64,000 nucleotides of DNA, taken from Morchella semilibera. Its lineage: Eukaryota > Ascomycota > Pezizomycetes > Pezizales > Morchellaceae. The notes under the pieces were generated by a model. It worked only from the letters and a program-made list of their open reading frames with translations. It made no database searches and was not told the origin of the DNA. The stretch covers positions 1,465,802 to 1,529,801 of the forward strand of contig CM018603.1 of NCBI GenBank assembly GCA_009192285.1. Direction: 5' to 3'. The translations under genes and the position numbers were made by a program. Below, piece after piece: positions 44,501-55,648 of this stretch (position 1 is the first letter of the stretch; each line of letters opens with the position of its first letter).

Positions 44501-47020
44501 GAACATTAATACTAACTTTAGGGTCTTCAGTTTGTTGAGGCTTAGGCCCCTGCGGGGCAGGAGTTGTGAGGTGGTCTTGTGGAGCCCATTGCTGATTGTC
44601 GTTTTGTTTCTGCTGTGTCTGGTTATTTTGGGGCCAGTGCCGGTTATTCTCGTTCTTCTCTGCCTGCTGATCCTGCTCCTGAGACTGGTCTTGATGCCAG
44701 ATTTGGTTGTCTTGATGTTGAGCCTGCTGTTTATCCTGCTCCCGAGGCTGCTGGTCCTGATGCCGCATTTGGTTGTCTTGATGTTGTGCCTGCTGCTGCT
44801 GCGACCACGCCTGGGTATCCTGCGATTGCTGTTGCGGCCAGGACTGTTGATGTTCTAATTCTTTCAATTTCTCCAAACCCGGCACCTGCACACCCCCTGC
44901 TGGGGATTCCGACCAACTGGCCTTCGAGTCCTTGTATGCATAATCTGAAGTCTGTATCGGGGGTGGTGCAGCGCTAGTTCTTTGTGCACTCGGCGTCCCA
45001 GTACCCTTTCTACCACTTGCCCCACTCGAAGGCCTCTGGAAACCACCATGTCCCTGGATACCACTACCGGGCCTGCTACCAAAGAGTTGAGCATGTTGAA
45101 ACGCATTTCCGGGGCCTTGCGGATGCTTTGTATCCGGGCTGGCAGTGAATGCATGCGCGGGGGGTGGAGGTGGCGTAGGACTGTGACCCTCTTTCTGATT
45201 CCACCTGCCGCTGCCAGTCGCTATCTCAACAGGGCTGTGTGCCTTCACCGGCTTTGGGTGGTGCACATCGACGGGCGAGATCGGTCTACTGACTACAATG
45301 TTGGATTCTTCACTTTTGCCGCCGTAATGTTCCCAGTTTTTTTGTGCGCCCCCGAATGTTTTGGTTTTCGGGGGGGCTTAGGTTTTGTGAACAGTGGTTC
45401 TGGTTGGATCGTGTGGAACGTCTCCTTCCGTTTCGGGGGTGCAGATGAGCCAGTGGTTTGATTTTGCTGCTGCTGTTGTGCGAAATGATCAAGAAATGCG
45501 GATGCAGCAGGTTGGATCGGAGCGGCAGCGGGAGGTGGAGTGGCGTTTGACAGCGGCTGATTATATTGTGATCCGTTGTTCCAGTTAGATGTTGGCGTGT
45601 TCTGGAACTGTTGTGACTGCGGCTGCTGGTATTCGCCTTGGTTTTGGCCGTGGGACCAGTAATTCCCTTGATCAGTCTGGTTTGAGGCTTGCGCTGGTCT
45701 TTGTGTATTGTGGTCCGGCTGATACTGCTGCTGGTTGTCGTACTGCTGCGTGTCTTGATATGGATACTGGTGTTGTTGCGTACCTGTATATTGATTTGTG
45801 GTAGAAGCTGAGTAGTCCAGGACCGGGGGTGTATAAGTAAACGGCTTCTTCTGCTCTGGTTCTTGGGTTACACCCCAAGCCGGAACCGTAGTTGAAGTGG
45901 GATAAACGCCAGTGGTAGGGTTTATAGTACCAGCTTGGTAGCTAGTTGTATTTGAAAGCGAAGAAGGGGCAGCATAACTACCACCCAGATATCAGTCCTC
46001 TGATGCTGTAAACGGTTCTCACGAGTGCTATACAAACCTTGAATGATCACCAGCCGGGCTCGATGTTGTATCCACCTGTCCATACGCACCGCCGGGGGTA
46101 ATTCCCCCATCGTAATATCCATGATGTCCTTGGCTCTGGGGCTGTGAGTATTGTTGCTGTGTTGTGGATCCCCACTGATGGCCTTGGCTCTGATGGACTT
46201 GACCGGTTGTCGATTGTGAATACTTGTTCTCGTCCTGATACTGTCCATACGATGTATCCACTGGGGGAGGCGGTGGTGGAGGTGGAGGCGGCGGCGGCGG
46301 TGGTGGTGGTGGTGGGGCCTGTTGCGGAGTGGAGGATTGCCCGTATGGAGAGGGGCTATAGGATGAATTTGGGTTACTGTTGTAGCCACCGCTCATAGGA
46401 TTATAAACGACGCTTGAAGGTCTTGGTGGGACTGGTGGGACTTGCGGCTGCCATTGTTGAGGCTGCTGTTGTTGACCCCAGCTTTGTGGAGGAGGCGGGG
46501 GCGGAGGTGGTGGCTGGTGGTGCTGCTGTTGGTATGGCGAGTGCTGCTGGGTGTAAGGCTGTTGCGGTGGGTACTGCTGGTACTGTGAATTATGGTAGGT
46601 GGTTTGTTGTGGGGAGTATCCACCTAAAAGAAGAGGTTAGAGATTAGGGACTGTCTGTAGAAACCGTGTGTAATCTTAATAATTTACTGCGCGATGTATA
46701 TAGCCACTGAGGACGCCCTTCGTCCCTGTGTCACCCGAGAGCAAAACAAGCACCACGAACATCCTCGAGGTTTGACTCGTACTTATCAAACATTTCCTCT
46801 TCCTTCCACCTCTTGTATTGACAATAAAATAATAACGTAGCAAAAACTCACCCGTATAGCTTGGTACACCTGTCGCGCTCCCACCCATCTGCCCCTGCCC
46901 CAAGTACTGCTGTTGCTGCTGGCCGTACATATTATGCTGTTGCTGCGGTTGTTGAGTCGTATCAACTCTCGGACCATTCCACGGTGGTGGTACTTTGTAG
47001 ATATGATTGTTCGAGGTCAT
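41595..47020 (-). CDS. Large Gln/Pro-rich protein with coiled-coil C-terminal half (three exons, one frame break)
   Basis: Exon 1 is 47020-46852 (ATG at 47020), exon 2 is 46623-46038 and exon 3 is 45978-41595. The introns are 46851-46624 (GTGAGT, CTAACC, TTTTAG) and 46037-45979 (GTTTGT, GGTAG); phases agree across both joins. Exon 3 breaks frame at a run of seven C on the coding strand (45370-45376); one more C would restore it. The total is about 1700 residues. The first ~700 are low complexity: poly-Q, a run of about 18 prolines, YGQ/NQ-rich prion-like text. A WEHYGG motif follows. The last ~450 residues are Glu/Lys-rich helices (KKRRRKLDEERRARVEEHEQ, EEEYEIYCTEVFSKVYDKIQ), ending with eight-residue GR[VTI]xSPAV repeats. 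I do not recognise the family; a scaffold or condensate-forming role is speculation. Confidence 0.8.
41701..41870 (-). repeat. 24-base coding repeat (GRxxSPAV) near the C-terminus
   Basis: About seven tandem units encode GRTASPAV-like octapeptides with conserved Ser-Pro, possible proline-directed phosphorylation sites. Confidence 0.8.
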
Positions 47021-47762
47021 GGAGGAGAGAGTATCGCGATAACAATCTAGCTCTATTTCTCTCCTTATTGTGGTGTGGTTGTGTTTGTTGATGTAGTTAG
47101 TAGTGGGTGGGTGTGCTAGGTCGGGTTCAGCCGCAGCCTTGCTTGCTTGGCCTTGGCAGATACGAAGAGGGGTTGGGCTGCTGCAGTTTACAACACGCGC
47201 TTTAGCTGCACTTTGTGAATCTGGATGGACAACACCTCAAAGAGACGATGGTTCTAGATGCAAGAAGAGCTTTGACCGATGCGAAGATGAGAAGATGATG
47301 CTTTGACTTTTTTCTTTTTTTTCTTCTAAAATGATTTCCCCGCTGACAAGAAATCAGGGTCCGGGGGTCTTTCCACGTGGGACTGACGTGGTTTACATAG
47401 GCCAGGAGAAGGTCAGTCAGGCAGGTAAGGTAGAGAGAGTTAAGTAACCTAGGGATCGTACGGGTTGTCGTTGGAATAAGGTAGGGATAAAAAAGAAGGC
47501 ACGACACTTCCAAGGAAGGGAAATGAGCAAGGGTGCCCATGTTGTCGGAAACTGTGGCAAGTGAGTGGCTAGGACACTTGCGATCACAGGAACATACAGG
47601 TATGACATCATGGATCGGGCTTGAGAGATAAGCAAACGCCAAACACACTTTTTGCATGTGTGTGTTTTCAGAAAGATATAAACTCTACCCCCCTAGTCCT
47701 TGTCACTACTCTATCACGTTCCACTCTTGAGAAGTCATTTGTCCTGTCTCTATCTGCCAAGA
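47021..47762. other. Divergent promoter region between the Gln-rich gene and the zinc-binding gene
   Basis: About 740 bases separate two ATGs pointing in opposite directions. Pyrimidine-rich stretches (CTCTATTTCTCTCC near 47050) lie near the minus-strand start, and GATATAAACTCTACCCCCC lies about 80 bases before 47763. Confidence 0.4.
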
Positions 47763-48459
47763 ATGGCTCCTGCTGAAAAACACCAATCAGTTGAATCAGA
47801 CACTGACCTCCCACCAGCTAAGAAGCAAGAGACAGAAAACTTGATATCGGCTGCTAGTCCAGCCCCTTCGAAACCTCGAAACCCAGTCTTTGAAGACCTC
47901 GCCGCAAAATACCCCACGGCCGAGAAATTGGAGGAACATCTAAAGTCCCTATCCCGCCCTGCTCTTGTGGCTCTAATAATGTCCGGAGCATTTCCAAATG
48001 TAATTATCACCAGTCAGAGGTGATATAGCATCAGAAATTGGTACTTATTGATTCATCTAGGCCTCCTCAGAGCTCCGCCATTGCGTCTACTGCCACAAAA
48101 CATACCATGCATCCGATAACGACCCAGGCAACTGTTCCGTTAAGCATTTCCGCGACTATGTGGATCTCGACGGAGACGAGATGGAGTGGCAGTGTTGCGG
48201 CAATCGCTGGTCAGATGCAGACTGTGATGATTGGATGGAAAGTAGCGAGACTATGTTCCCCGACTGCTTCGTGGGGCGCCACAGGTCAGAGGAGATCACG
48301 ACAGATGATGAGGAGGATGTAGAGGAAGAGAACCAGGCGGATTATATGGTTATGGATAGCACCCCTCAGGCAGATAGCAGGCTGGTATGGTGGAGGGAAT
48401 GGAGGACTCATGGAAAAACATGCAAGAAAATTGGTTGCAAAGAGATGTTGGAGGCGTAA
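47763..48459 (+). CDS. Two-exon protein with a putative CxxC...H zinc-binding motif
   Basis: Exon 1 is 47763-47999, the intron is 48000-48060 (61 bases, GTAATT...CATCTAG) and exon 2 is 48061-48459, with phase 0 and a clean frame: 211 residues. The N-terminus is charged with a basic PPAKK stretch; residues about 45-75 are helical (EDLAAKYPTAEKLEEHLKSL). Exon 2 begins with HCVYCHKTYHASDNDPGNCS followed by VKHF, an arrangement of CxxC, Cys and His that suggests one bound zinc ion, then WQCCGNRWSDADCDDWME and an acidic stretch. Such motifs are common in uncharacterised fungal proteins. Its partner or nucleic-acid target is not predictable. Confidence 0.75.
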
Positions 48460-49684
48460 CTATTTATTATATCATATTATCGTACGTGGTTGGCTATATT
48501 TGTAGCTCTTTACGTGGTTAAGTGCTCAAAAGATAGTTTCTTTATACCTAACGCGCCCACAGCATCGGTTTTAGAGGGCAGTCACATAATTTAGTAGTCC
48601 CAAGGGCCCCCGTATTGTATAATTGATCAAGCCAACCAAGTAAGCCTTTATCGCACTTGGTTACACTATCCCAAAACGACCTAAACCGAGTGACTACATA
48701 TGACCCAGGACCCGCTTACCAGTGTGACCGCACCCTTAAATGCTTTCAAAAAAGTAAGGCATGAACGATTCATCTAGTTATGCAATAACTAATGCATGCC
48801 AGTAGGGAGTTTGGGATTCCTTAAGTGTGGTGTGTATGGTTGGTAGCCTCTGTATATATTCTTATACCACTCTAGATATACAGAAAGTGAGACGGCTCAT
48901 GAGATAGAAGGCCATATATCAGTAGGATGCTCGTGTGGCCAATAGTAGATACCGAGTGATACCTCATGAGTTAATCACCAAAGCTACAAAAGTATTGCTG
49001 GGCCCTTGTGAATCGTTATTCCCGAGATATATGTAAAGTTGGGCCTTATAACTTAACTCCCTCCAGGAGTACGTAAGATTAAGATAGGATGAGGTTTGGA
49101 TATAGTTATTTAAACCTCTGAGTTTAACATCTTAGTTGAATAATCTCTCTCTTGGCTGTGTGTCTCTGGGGGTATGTGTTTTTTGATGTATAGTTTACTG
49201 TAATCAAAGGCGTGTCATAAGCCCAAAGCTCGAGACGGGAAACAAAAACCCTAGCCATCACCGATATAATTATATAACCGACCACGAACACTATCGTTTA
49301 GAGAATTGCGCAGACTAAGGAGTTTCTAGCCCAGGCCAACGAACTACATGTCCGTATGCCCTACTACAGTGCAGTGCCGGACAAGTGGCCTCTGGTACAA
49401 CCCGGGAAAAGATACAACCAAAGTGTGCAGGACCAAAAAGCCAGCAAATAGTGTTTATAATACCAAATTCACAACACGTAGACCAAAGCAATCCACGACA
49501 GAGACGCTTCAAGATACTAACAATAGTATTTTTAACGAAAAGGCTATCTAAACTGCGAAGCTTGTATGAAATAATTCATGCTAAATGAAAGAGACCACCA
49601 AGTATATCCTCCGCAAGAGCCCCTCATGATGAAACTCATTTAGAAGCATCAAATAAGCTACCCGCGCGAGGAAGAAACCTTTAA
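48460..49684. other. Intergenic stretch
   Basis: It carries the 17-bp motif on the minus strand, exact at 48952-48968 and with one mismatch at 48686-48702. No gene supported. Confidence 0.4.
48952..48968 (-). promoter_or_regulatory. CATG-N5-TCACTCGG motif
   Basis: Exact match on the minus strand (N5 = AGGTA). Function unknown. Confidence 0.35.
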
Positions 49685-50296
49685 TCATGTTTTCATGAAT
49701 AAGCCCTTCAACCAATCGTTTTGGGCCTTAAGAGTTCTGATTTCCTTCTTGCAAGCTTCTAAATCCTCCTTACGGAGAGCTAGGTCAACCTCAAGCTCGA
49801 TATTCTCTCTCCTTAGCTTGACTATCATCTCAAGATACTTTTGATTAAACTTGGTCGTATACTCAAGGTCTTCTTTCAGGCCCAGCATTTCGGCGGTGGG
49901 GTTTTTTTTACTTGCGATGACCGAGGGTATTTTCGAGATTCGGTATTTCCTGGCACTTTCATATATCGGAATCGATGCAAGACCAGCGTCATCGGCCTTT
50001 TTGGTGGCAGTATCGATGTCCATGCTTTCAGTATTTTCGCCCTTTGTAGAGGAATCCGCCCCATGCCCCAGTCCAGTGGTGCTAGAACTAGCCTCATGAA
50101 GCCTCGACCAGTTAGAGATGGAGCTAGGATGATAACACCCCAATCCATGTGTGCTGGAGCTAGCCTGATGAGGCTTCAATCCATTGCCACTGGAACTGGC
50201 CATGGCCCGGTGAAGCCTCGATCCATGGGTGCTGGAACTGGCCTGGTGAAGCTTCGACACATTGGTACTGGAACTACCCTCGTAAATGGTATCCAT
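49685..50296 (-). CDS. Ser/His-repeat protein with C-terminal coiled coil
   Basis: I choose the ATG at 50296 (MDTIYEGSSST); an ATG-like start further up gives five more residues. The first 90 residues are imperfect repeats around LHQASSSTHG (about five), encoded by a degenerate ~45-60 base repeat. Then come an acidic linker (ESMDIDTATKKADDAG) and a helix-rich C-terminal part with heptads (LEMIVKLRRENIELEVDLAL, KKEIRTLKAQNDWLKG). It ends at 49685. A possible 5' UTR intron (GTATGA...ACAAG) lies just upstream. Function unknown. Confidence 0.6.
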   Translation of the reverse strand: MDTIYEGSSSTNVSKLHQASSSTHGSRLHRAMASSSGNGLKPHQASSSTHGLGCYHPSSISNWSRLHEASSSTTGLGHGADSSTKGENTESMDIDTATKKADDAGLASIPIYESARKYRISKIPSVIASKKNPTAEMLGLKEDLEYTTKFNQKYLEMIVKLRRENIELEVDLALRKEDLEACKKEIRTLKAQNDWLKGLFMKT

Positions 50297-51176
50297 TGAA
50301 TATTCTAACACTCTTGTATTAGCTACACAGCTAGCTCTGTGATTACAAAAATGGTGCTCATACCTATGGCCTCCTCTATAATTTGAGATGAAATGATGGA
50401 ATATGAGGTTTGTTATCAGGGGAGATGTTTTTAGGATGGTGGTGTAGGATGAAGGGTGACGGCTTTGGGATGTTTGGGCTGTATTTATAGATAAACAAAC
50501 CAGGCCAGTTGAGCCGTATACCTGTTCCTCAGAAATTCAGACCAGATCGAAAGGTCACGTCAGCTGGTATGTGTACGGAAAGTTGGCTGGTATGTCCTAT
50601 AAGCGCCCTACACCCCGCTGTGTTAAGAACCTCCTTGAAGAAAAAACCTTTCTGTAGGCCTAAGGGTACACGCTAAGGAATTTACAGAAAATTCTACTTG
50701 CTAATATGAAATTCCGGGGAAATATTTATGAAAAACTGATTAAAGTGACCAATCGACTGGCAATGGCCAGAGCTGAGGACTTAATTCACCCTCCATATGT
50801 ATAGGAAATCTGTCTCTGGAACCACACCCCATCGATAAAAAACCTAGAACAGACAAATCATCGACAGAGCTGGCATTTCTCTACTGTAATGTGGAAACAA
50901 AGTAGCCTTTTAGATCTAGTACATTTTTAGCCCCAAAATATAAGTACATGTACATGTAGTTCAGTGACAGGGTTAGGGTTGTCCTTGAATGACCAACTAC
51001 ATCTGCATTCGAAGACAGTCCTGTTTTCCAGATGCTTTTTGCTGCTGAAAAAAAAAGTTCCAGCAAGGATGGCCTAGGTGAAGGAGTTCCGCAAGATGAC
51101 TCCTGTGAACAGGAGCCATAGGGCGTAAGAATAATTTGGAGAATGATTAAAGGCGTCACATTCCTACCATCTGGAC
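50297..51176. other. Intergenic stretch with one open segment
   Basis: On the plus strand a short open segment (about 50993-51122: SPVFQMLFAAEKKSSSKDGL, then a stop) looks somewhat protein-like but lacks a start. Two overlapping TACATGTA palindromes lie near 50944. Confidence 0.35.
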
Positions 51177-51510
51177 TTGATTGTCAAGAAGGATAGCAGG
51201 CTGATGCGGGATATTGTTGGTGATGTCTTAACAATGGCTGTTAACTCCCATGGCCGGGCTTATCAGATGGTGATGGAGAACAAGGCCAGGAACCACTTAA
51301 CTCAGCAGGTGCCCCGCGAATACACAAAACACATGATAAAGTTGATGGAGCGGACTCGCTACATTACTGCTACATTGGGCGGTCTACCTCTACCTGAGGT
51401 CAAAGGTAAGTTTATTTCTCACGCCATATTCATTCTTTTACCGACTTCTTGCTTATCCACCTTTAATTTACTTACTAGGCTCAGTCATACCCTGCTCCGG
51501 CTTCATCTAG
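51177..51510 (+). CDS. Small gene or gene fragment with one good intron
   Basis: The exon ending at 51405 encodes LMRDIVGDVLTMAVNSHGRA, then NHLTQQVPREYTKHMIKLME and TATLGGLPLPEVK. The intron 51406-51478 has GTAAGT and TTACTAG; the second exon adds SVIPCSGFI and a stop at 51508-51510. The first ATG in frame is within the segment (MRDIV), so an upstream exon may be missing. The composition is helical and protein-like; no family recognised. Confidence 0.45.
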
Positions 51511-52903
51511 CGAGAGACTGGCTGCGCTGAGCCCCCATGTCGTCTAGGGCTTGATCGGTCCCACATATCCCTCCCGGCTCCGGCAATCCTTGGGAATAAA
51601 CCGGAAAGCCGTCCTTCTGACCCCGCCGCCAAACAGGTTACAAGCCATTCTTTCCAGCAAGCTTTCGCCACGGCCAGATACGCCAAGGACCCTGCGGCCT
51701 TGGGGGGGGGGGGGCGGAGAGGCCAGCCGCACTATAGGCCGCCAGCTATACCTCATCCAAAGGGAACTAGGGGGCCCGGTACCACCCATTGGTGCTCAAT
51801 CAGAGCGCACGCTCCTAGCTGTATTTCTCTGGCGGGCTGTGACTAATCGTTTTAAAGATGATGGGTTGGAGATGGCTATGAGGGGGGGGGGGTTTATATT
51901 CCAGGCTAGTCAAGTTATATTCGGACATCTGGAGTTGTTGGATTCCCATAACCATTTGTGCGATAGCACTATAGCGTCGAACGGGTCCATGCAAGGCAAA
52001 GGACATAGTGAGGATATGGTATTGTGTGGCGGAGTAAATCATGGGACAGGAAGGCCGAGGGGGTTGCGCACCGATTTTAGGTCTATTATACCTTGGCAGA
52101 ATTATCCGAACACCAGTCAATTTATGGTAACATAGGTTAGGAGATAGCCAAGGTTAGAAGACTGAGGTTGGGAATGAAGTCGCCGTGCCCTGGGAGGATG
52201 CGATTCTGCGTATTGCGAGGTGTGGAGAGAAAGGAGTTGATGCTTATTTTTGGGTTTTTATTTATAATAAGAGGTAGGTAGGAGTACCAGGAACTTCCCT
52301 TATACCATAGCCGAAGACTGCACGTACCACCCTGTACCTTAGAATTAATGAATGACACGGGGAGACCTTCACCAAGATGATATAATTCACAAATATTCGA
52401 TTATCATGCCCCCAGTGATCGTCGCTGCAGAGTACCCCACAGTCACCACTGGTTGTATGTCCCTGCATGAATTAATAAAGCGAGACATTCCTGGCGGTGG
52501 ATGGGGCGAACGTTAATTGAAAATAGGGATAGTCCTAGGCAGTCAATACATTGATAGTGGTTAGCCTTATAGGCCTATGTAGCCAAGTACGTAGCGGACC
52601 AAAGACTGAAGAATACCAACTTGACGTTTCTTGGTTGAAACCGGTTAGTTAGGGTTACTTAGGAGATGTAGTCTATTGCCATCGATAGCCTGGGCTATTC
52701 CTTTTTTTTCCCATCTACCTCCTCGAAGCTCCAACAATAGGCTTCAATATATCATACAAAAACCCTCTGTTCTTGTTTATGTCCCTAGGCGGTTATAAAG
52801 AAGAAAGGATATGAACGGAACGAACCTGATAGGGCGCGAAAGGCCATCCTAACCTATATTATACCCCCCCACCGCTTCCCCCCAGCAGCTACCAAATGTT
52901 TCC
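51511..52903. other. Intergenic stretch
   Basis: The plus frame 51551-52135 is open for 194 codons but spans two G11 tracts and lacks consistent protein character, so I leave it uncalled. Confidence 0.35.
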
Positions 52904-53476
52904 CTAGTACCTTGACATAACCGGAGTCCTACCCGTCACCCTTCCTACCCACTCCCTCCGCGTGGGCTCAGTGCTTGGATGATATACTATATCAATAAGA
53001 TCACTAGGAGCGGCCTGTGACATACCAAATACGCCCTCAAGACTTTGAACATAGCCCCGCGCTTTATATCTAAGGCAGTTTCTGAGGGCCATCTTTGAAC
53101 CTTGAACAAAAAAAATTGATCGGGAACACACCCTATGAGTAAGACAGAAGCAAGGGGCTATGAGAGAGATAACAGGGACTTACCCCTCAAATGCAAGCGC
53201 CCTAATATAACGATAGAAGATCAAGCTCCCCGTCTCCCGTGCCGCCAAGTCGCAGATTGCAGGTAAAACATCACATCGCCAGTACTTGGAAAAAGATAGG
53301 ATGACTCGAATAAGATGGAGACCATTGATTCGATATAAAGGCCTGATGATAATGTAGGTATGCGGAGCAGCGATACATAGGGGAATGCGGATTGATGAAA
53401 AAGAGGGAAGCGGCTGAGAAGGAAAGCGAAGGCCTGGATGGAAGGAATTGATGAAGAAAGGACCTGTTTCGGACAT
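52904..53476 (-). CDS. Two-exon gene of unknown function
   Basis: Exon 1 runs to 53184. The intron 53183-53133 is 51 bases (GTAAGT, CTTACTCATAG), and exon 2 runs from 53132 to the stop at 52904. The phase is preserved across the splice. I place the start at the ATG at 53476 (MSETGPFF); the frame is open to 53524 with no other ATG, and a YAG just above may mark an upstream exon. The protein has hydrophobic stretches (PHTYIIIRPLYRINGLHLIR), CDLAARETGSLIFYRYIRAL, and a C-terminal part (ALRNCLRYKARGYVQSLEGV, DLIDIVYHPSTEPTRREW). No family recognised. Confidence 0.55.
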
Positions 53477-53578
53477 AGGGGCTAATGGGACTATTGGGTC
53501 ATAGAAAATCACTTTGAAATAATTCTACCAGACTCTGTGAGAATGAGTGACGTCATTGCACGGTTTGAGCTCCAGCCG

Positions 53579-53612
53579 CTTAGTTAGGGTTAGTTAGGGT
53601 TAGTTAGGGTTA
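53579..53612 (+). repeat. Telomere-like TTAGTTAGGG repeats
   Basis: Three tandem copies of TTAGTTAGGG followed by TTA, about 40 bases upstream of tRNA-Asp. An interstitial telomere-like tract. Confidence 0.75.
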
Positions 53613-53651
53613 AAGAATTTGTATTTGCTAATTGTGGTAGTATTTCAAGCA

Positions 53652-53733
53652 TCTTTGGTAGTATAGTGGTTAGTATACTCGCTTGTCATTAGATTGGTTC
53701 GCGAGTGACCGGGGTTCAATTCCCCGCCAGAGA
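53652..53733 (+). tRNA. tRNA-Asp (GTC) with an 11-base intron
   Basis: Acceptor TCTTTGG pairs with CCAGAGA (one G-T); the D-arm is GTATAGTGGTTAGTAT; the anticodon stem CTCGC/GCGAG encloses TTGTCA, an 11-base intron (TTAGATTGGTT) and C; the T-arm is CGGGGTTCAATTCCCCG. A T8 run follows from about 53738. The intron sits after position 37. Confidence 0.95.
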
Positions 53734-53734
53734 G

Positions 53735-54241
53735 TTCTTTTTTTTCCCTGTCAGTGATATGGATTAAGCGTATTCCGATTGGTGCGAGGTTCTTGCGCAA
53801 CCATCCTAAGCCTGAAGTCGATACTTTACGAAATACATATGCATACAACAGACGGAAACAACAAAAACGTACCATTTTGCCACTACAGCTTCATGTATAC
53901 TGTGGCCGGCAGAAGCTTATTTTCCTTTGAGCTGGGTGAGGCATATTAATGAGTAACCTCCATACAGGACTATTTAATCATTAAAAACATTTAAAAGGGT
54001 CTTTCGTTCGCGGTATCTGATAGAAATATCTGTTGTACACGTGCACAGCATCCTTGTTTATGATTACATCGCCTAATTGATTTTTATGACTAGAAACGTG
54101 GCTATTGAGCCCAAGACACCTTAAATGGCTGGTGCCTTCACAGTTGTCTTCCAAAACTACTCAACTTTACTCTTGTTTAATCGAGTTGCCCTTTTCCCTG
54201 GAGGCTATCCCTAGTTATTGATCCTAAAGTAATCTTGGACC
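53735..54241. other. Intergenic stretch after tRNA-Asp
   Basis: It begins with the T-run terminator; nothing else recognised. Confidence 0.4.
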
Positions 54242-55648
54242 ATGCCTCGCTGCGCACGATCTTCAACTTCTCTTGTATGGGGAATTCCTGTACATCCAAC
54301 GCATCTTCTTCGAGCAATCAGAACCCACCAACGCCTCCTTCCCATTATGAAAGCCTTGCGTGGATGTCATGCATTTGCTCCTGACCCTCCTCAATCTATT
54401 TCTTATCCTAATTTATTAACCCTCCCGACACCACATGCTGTCTCTACTAGTGATATCCTGTCTCGTAACAAGGGTGTTGCTCAGTGTGAGAGAACAGAGA
54501 GGCCCTTTATATCTGTTGTGGAGGGCCCGCGGTTTGTGGTTGAAGACGTGACCTCTGAGGTGGTGTCTCCCATTGCTAGGTGCAGTGCAGGGTTTGGGCA
54601 CCGAAGGAAAGGAATTTCCTCTGTTCCAATAGAGATACTAGATCTAATTGAAATGGAGGTCGTATTGAGCGCACATGAAGAGGATGTACCGAGAACTTTA
54701 GTCGACGCAGTTGATGGGGGTTCAATTCCCGAGGGCCGCCAATCCCATCTCAATATGCCGGGATGGAGTAGGGTCTGTGTCTGCGGTGAACGATATGAGG
54801 AAACAATGGATGTTATAAGATGCCGAGAGAAGGTGATGGCTGAGGTTGGAAGTAGAGAGGTATGTCTCCACTTCTGCTTAGTTTTATTCCCCGCTCACGT
54901 TCGGTAGACACAAAAGTACCTACTCAAATACTTTGGCCTGACAACGGCAGTAATATGCACGCCGTTGAAGCATGCAATTGTGCTCCTGATCCTGCCTTCA
55001 AAGGTTTCAGCCCTACCGGCACTATTAAATACAATTCCGGCACTCCCGATGCACCCGCCAATCTCTAAGCAGGTTCTCTCTAGTTACCCTCACGGTACAA
55101 CAGAGCTCACTGGAGGCCGACTACCATTATCTAAAACCTATCTCAGTAGGGCGTCCTCCCATCCACCAGTTATTGCCTCCACTAGTAACACCTTCTGATG
55201 ACTTCCTCGGTCATCTCCATCCAGGGATGTTTGCCCAAAATCACTGGCGTCTCAGGAATCAGAACTCCGGCATTAGGGCATCTTTGGTTAACCCCAAGTT
55301 ATACGTCTCTGACGGAGGAAATGATAAGGGAGAATTCGACGGTGTGTTGAAAGGCTTGTATTGTGGAAGGCCGTCCGAATCGCGCGCGAGGAGTTGGGGT
55401 ATGAGGAGCTGGCGTGTATAGAGCATTTTAACATGACCCTGATAGCTGGCAAAGAGCACGCCAATGGCCCGACAGAAAAAGCAGTCGCCACAAATAGTCA
55501 CATTGACACATTCAATCAGGGGGGATCGCTGCGGGGTGAGGATAAGAAGAATGTATTAAAGCGCCAGAGAGAGCGGGAGCGAAACTATTGGGGCGCCGCT
55601 ATCAAGCCGTCTCTATGGTTGTTGGAGGAGTTGACATACGAGCCCTGA
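54242..55648 (+). pseudogene. Decayed gene of unknown family with several frame changes
   Basis: Protein-like segments follow one another on the plus strand in changing frames: 54242-54860 (GISSVPIEILDLIEMEVVLS, CVCGERYEETMDVIRCREKV), 54900-55065 (NMHAVEACNCAPDPAFKGFS), 55065-55195 (SYPHGTTELTGGRLPLSKTY), 55190-55350 (SDDFLGHLHPGMFAQNHWRL) and 55351-55648 (AREELGYEELACIEHFNMTL, RERNYWGAAIKPSLWLLEEL). The joins lack convincing splice sites except GTATGT near 54860, and they are mostly not at homopolymers, so decay is likelier than assembly error. A multi-exon gene is the alternative. Family not recognised. Confidence 0.45.

Noticed and set aside
51551-52135. 194-codon open frame on the plus strand
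   Set aside because: It spans two G11 tracts, has no protein-like blocks and no splice signals, so chance openness is likelier.
54709-54740. GGGGGTTCAATTCCCGAGG resembling a tRNA T-arm
   Set aside because: There is no acceptor stem, D-arm or anticodon arm at the expected distance, and it lies within a protein-like segment.
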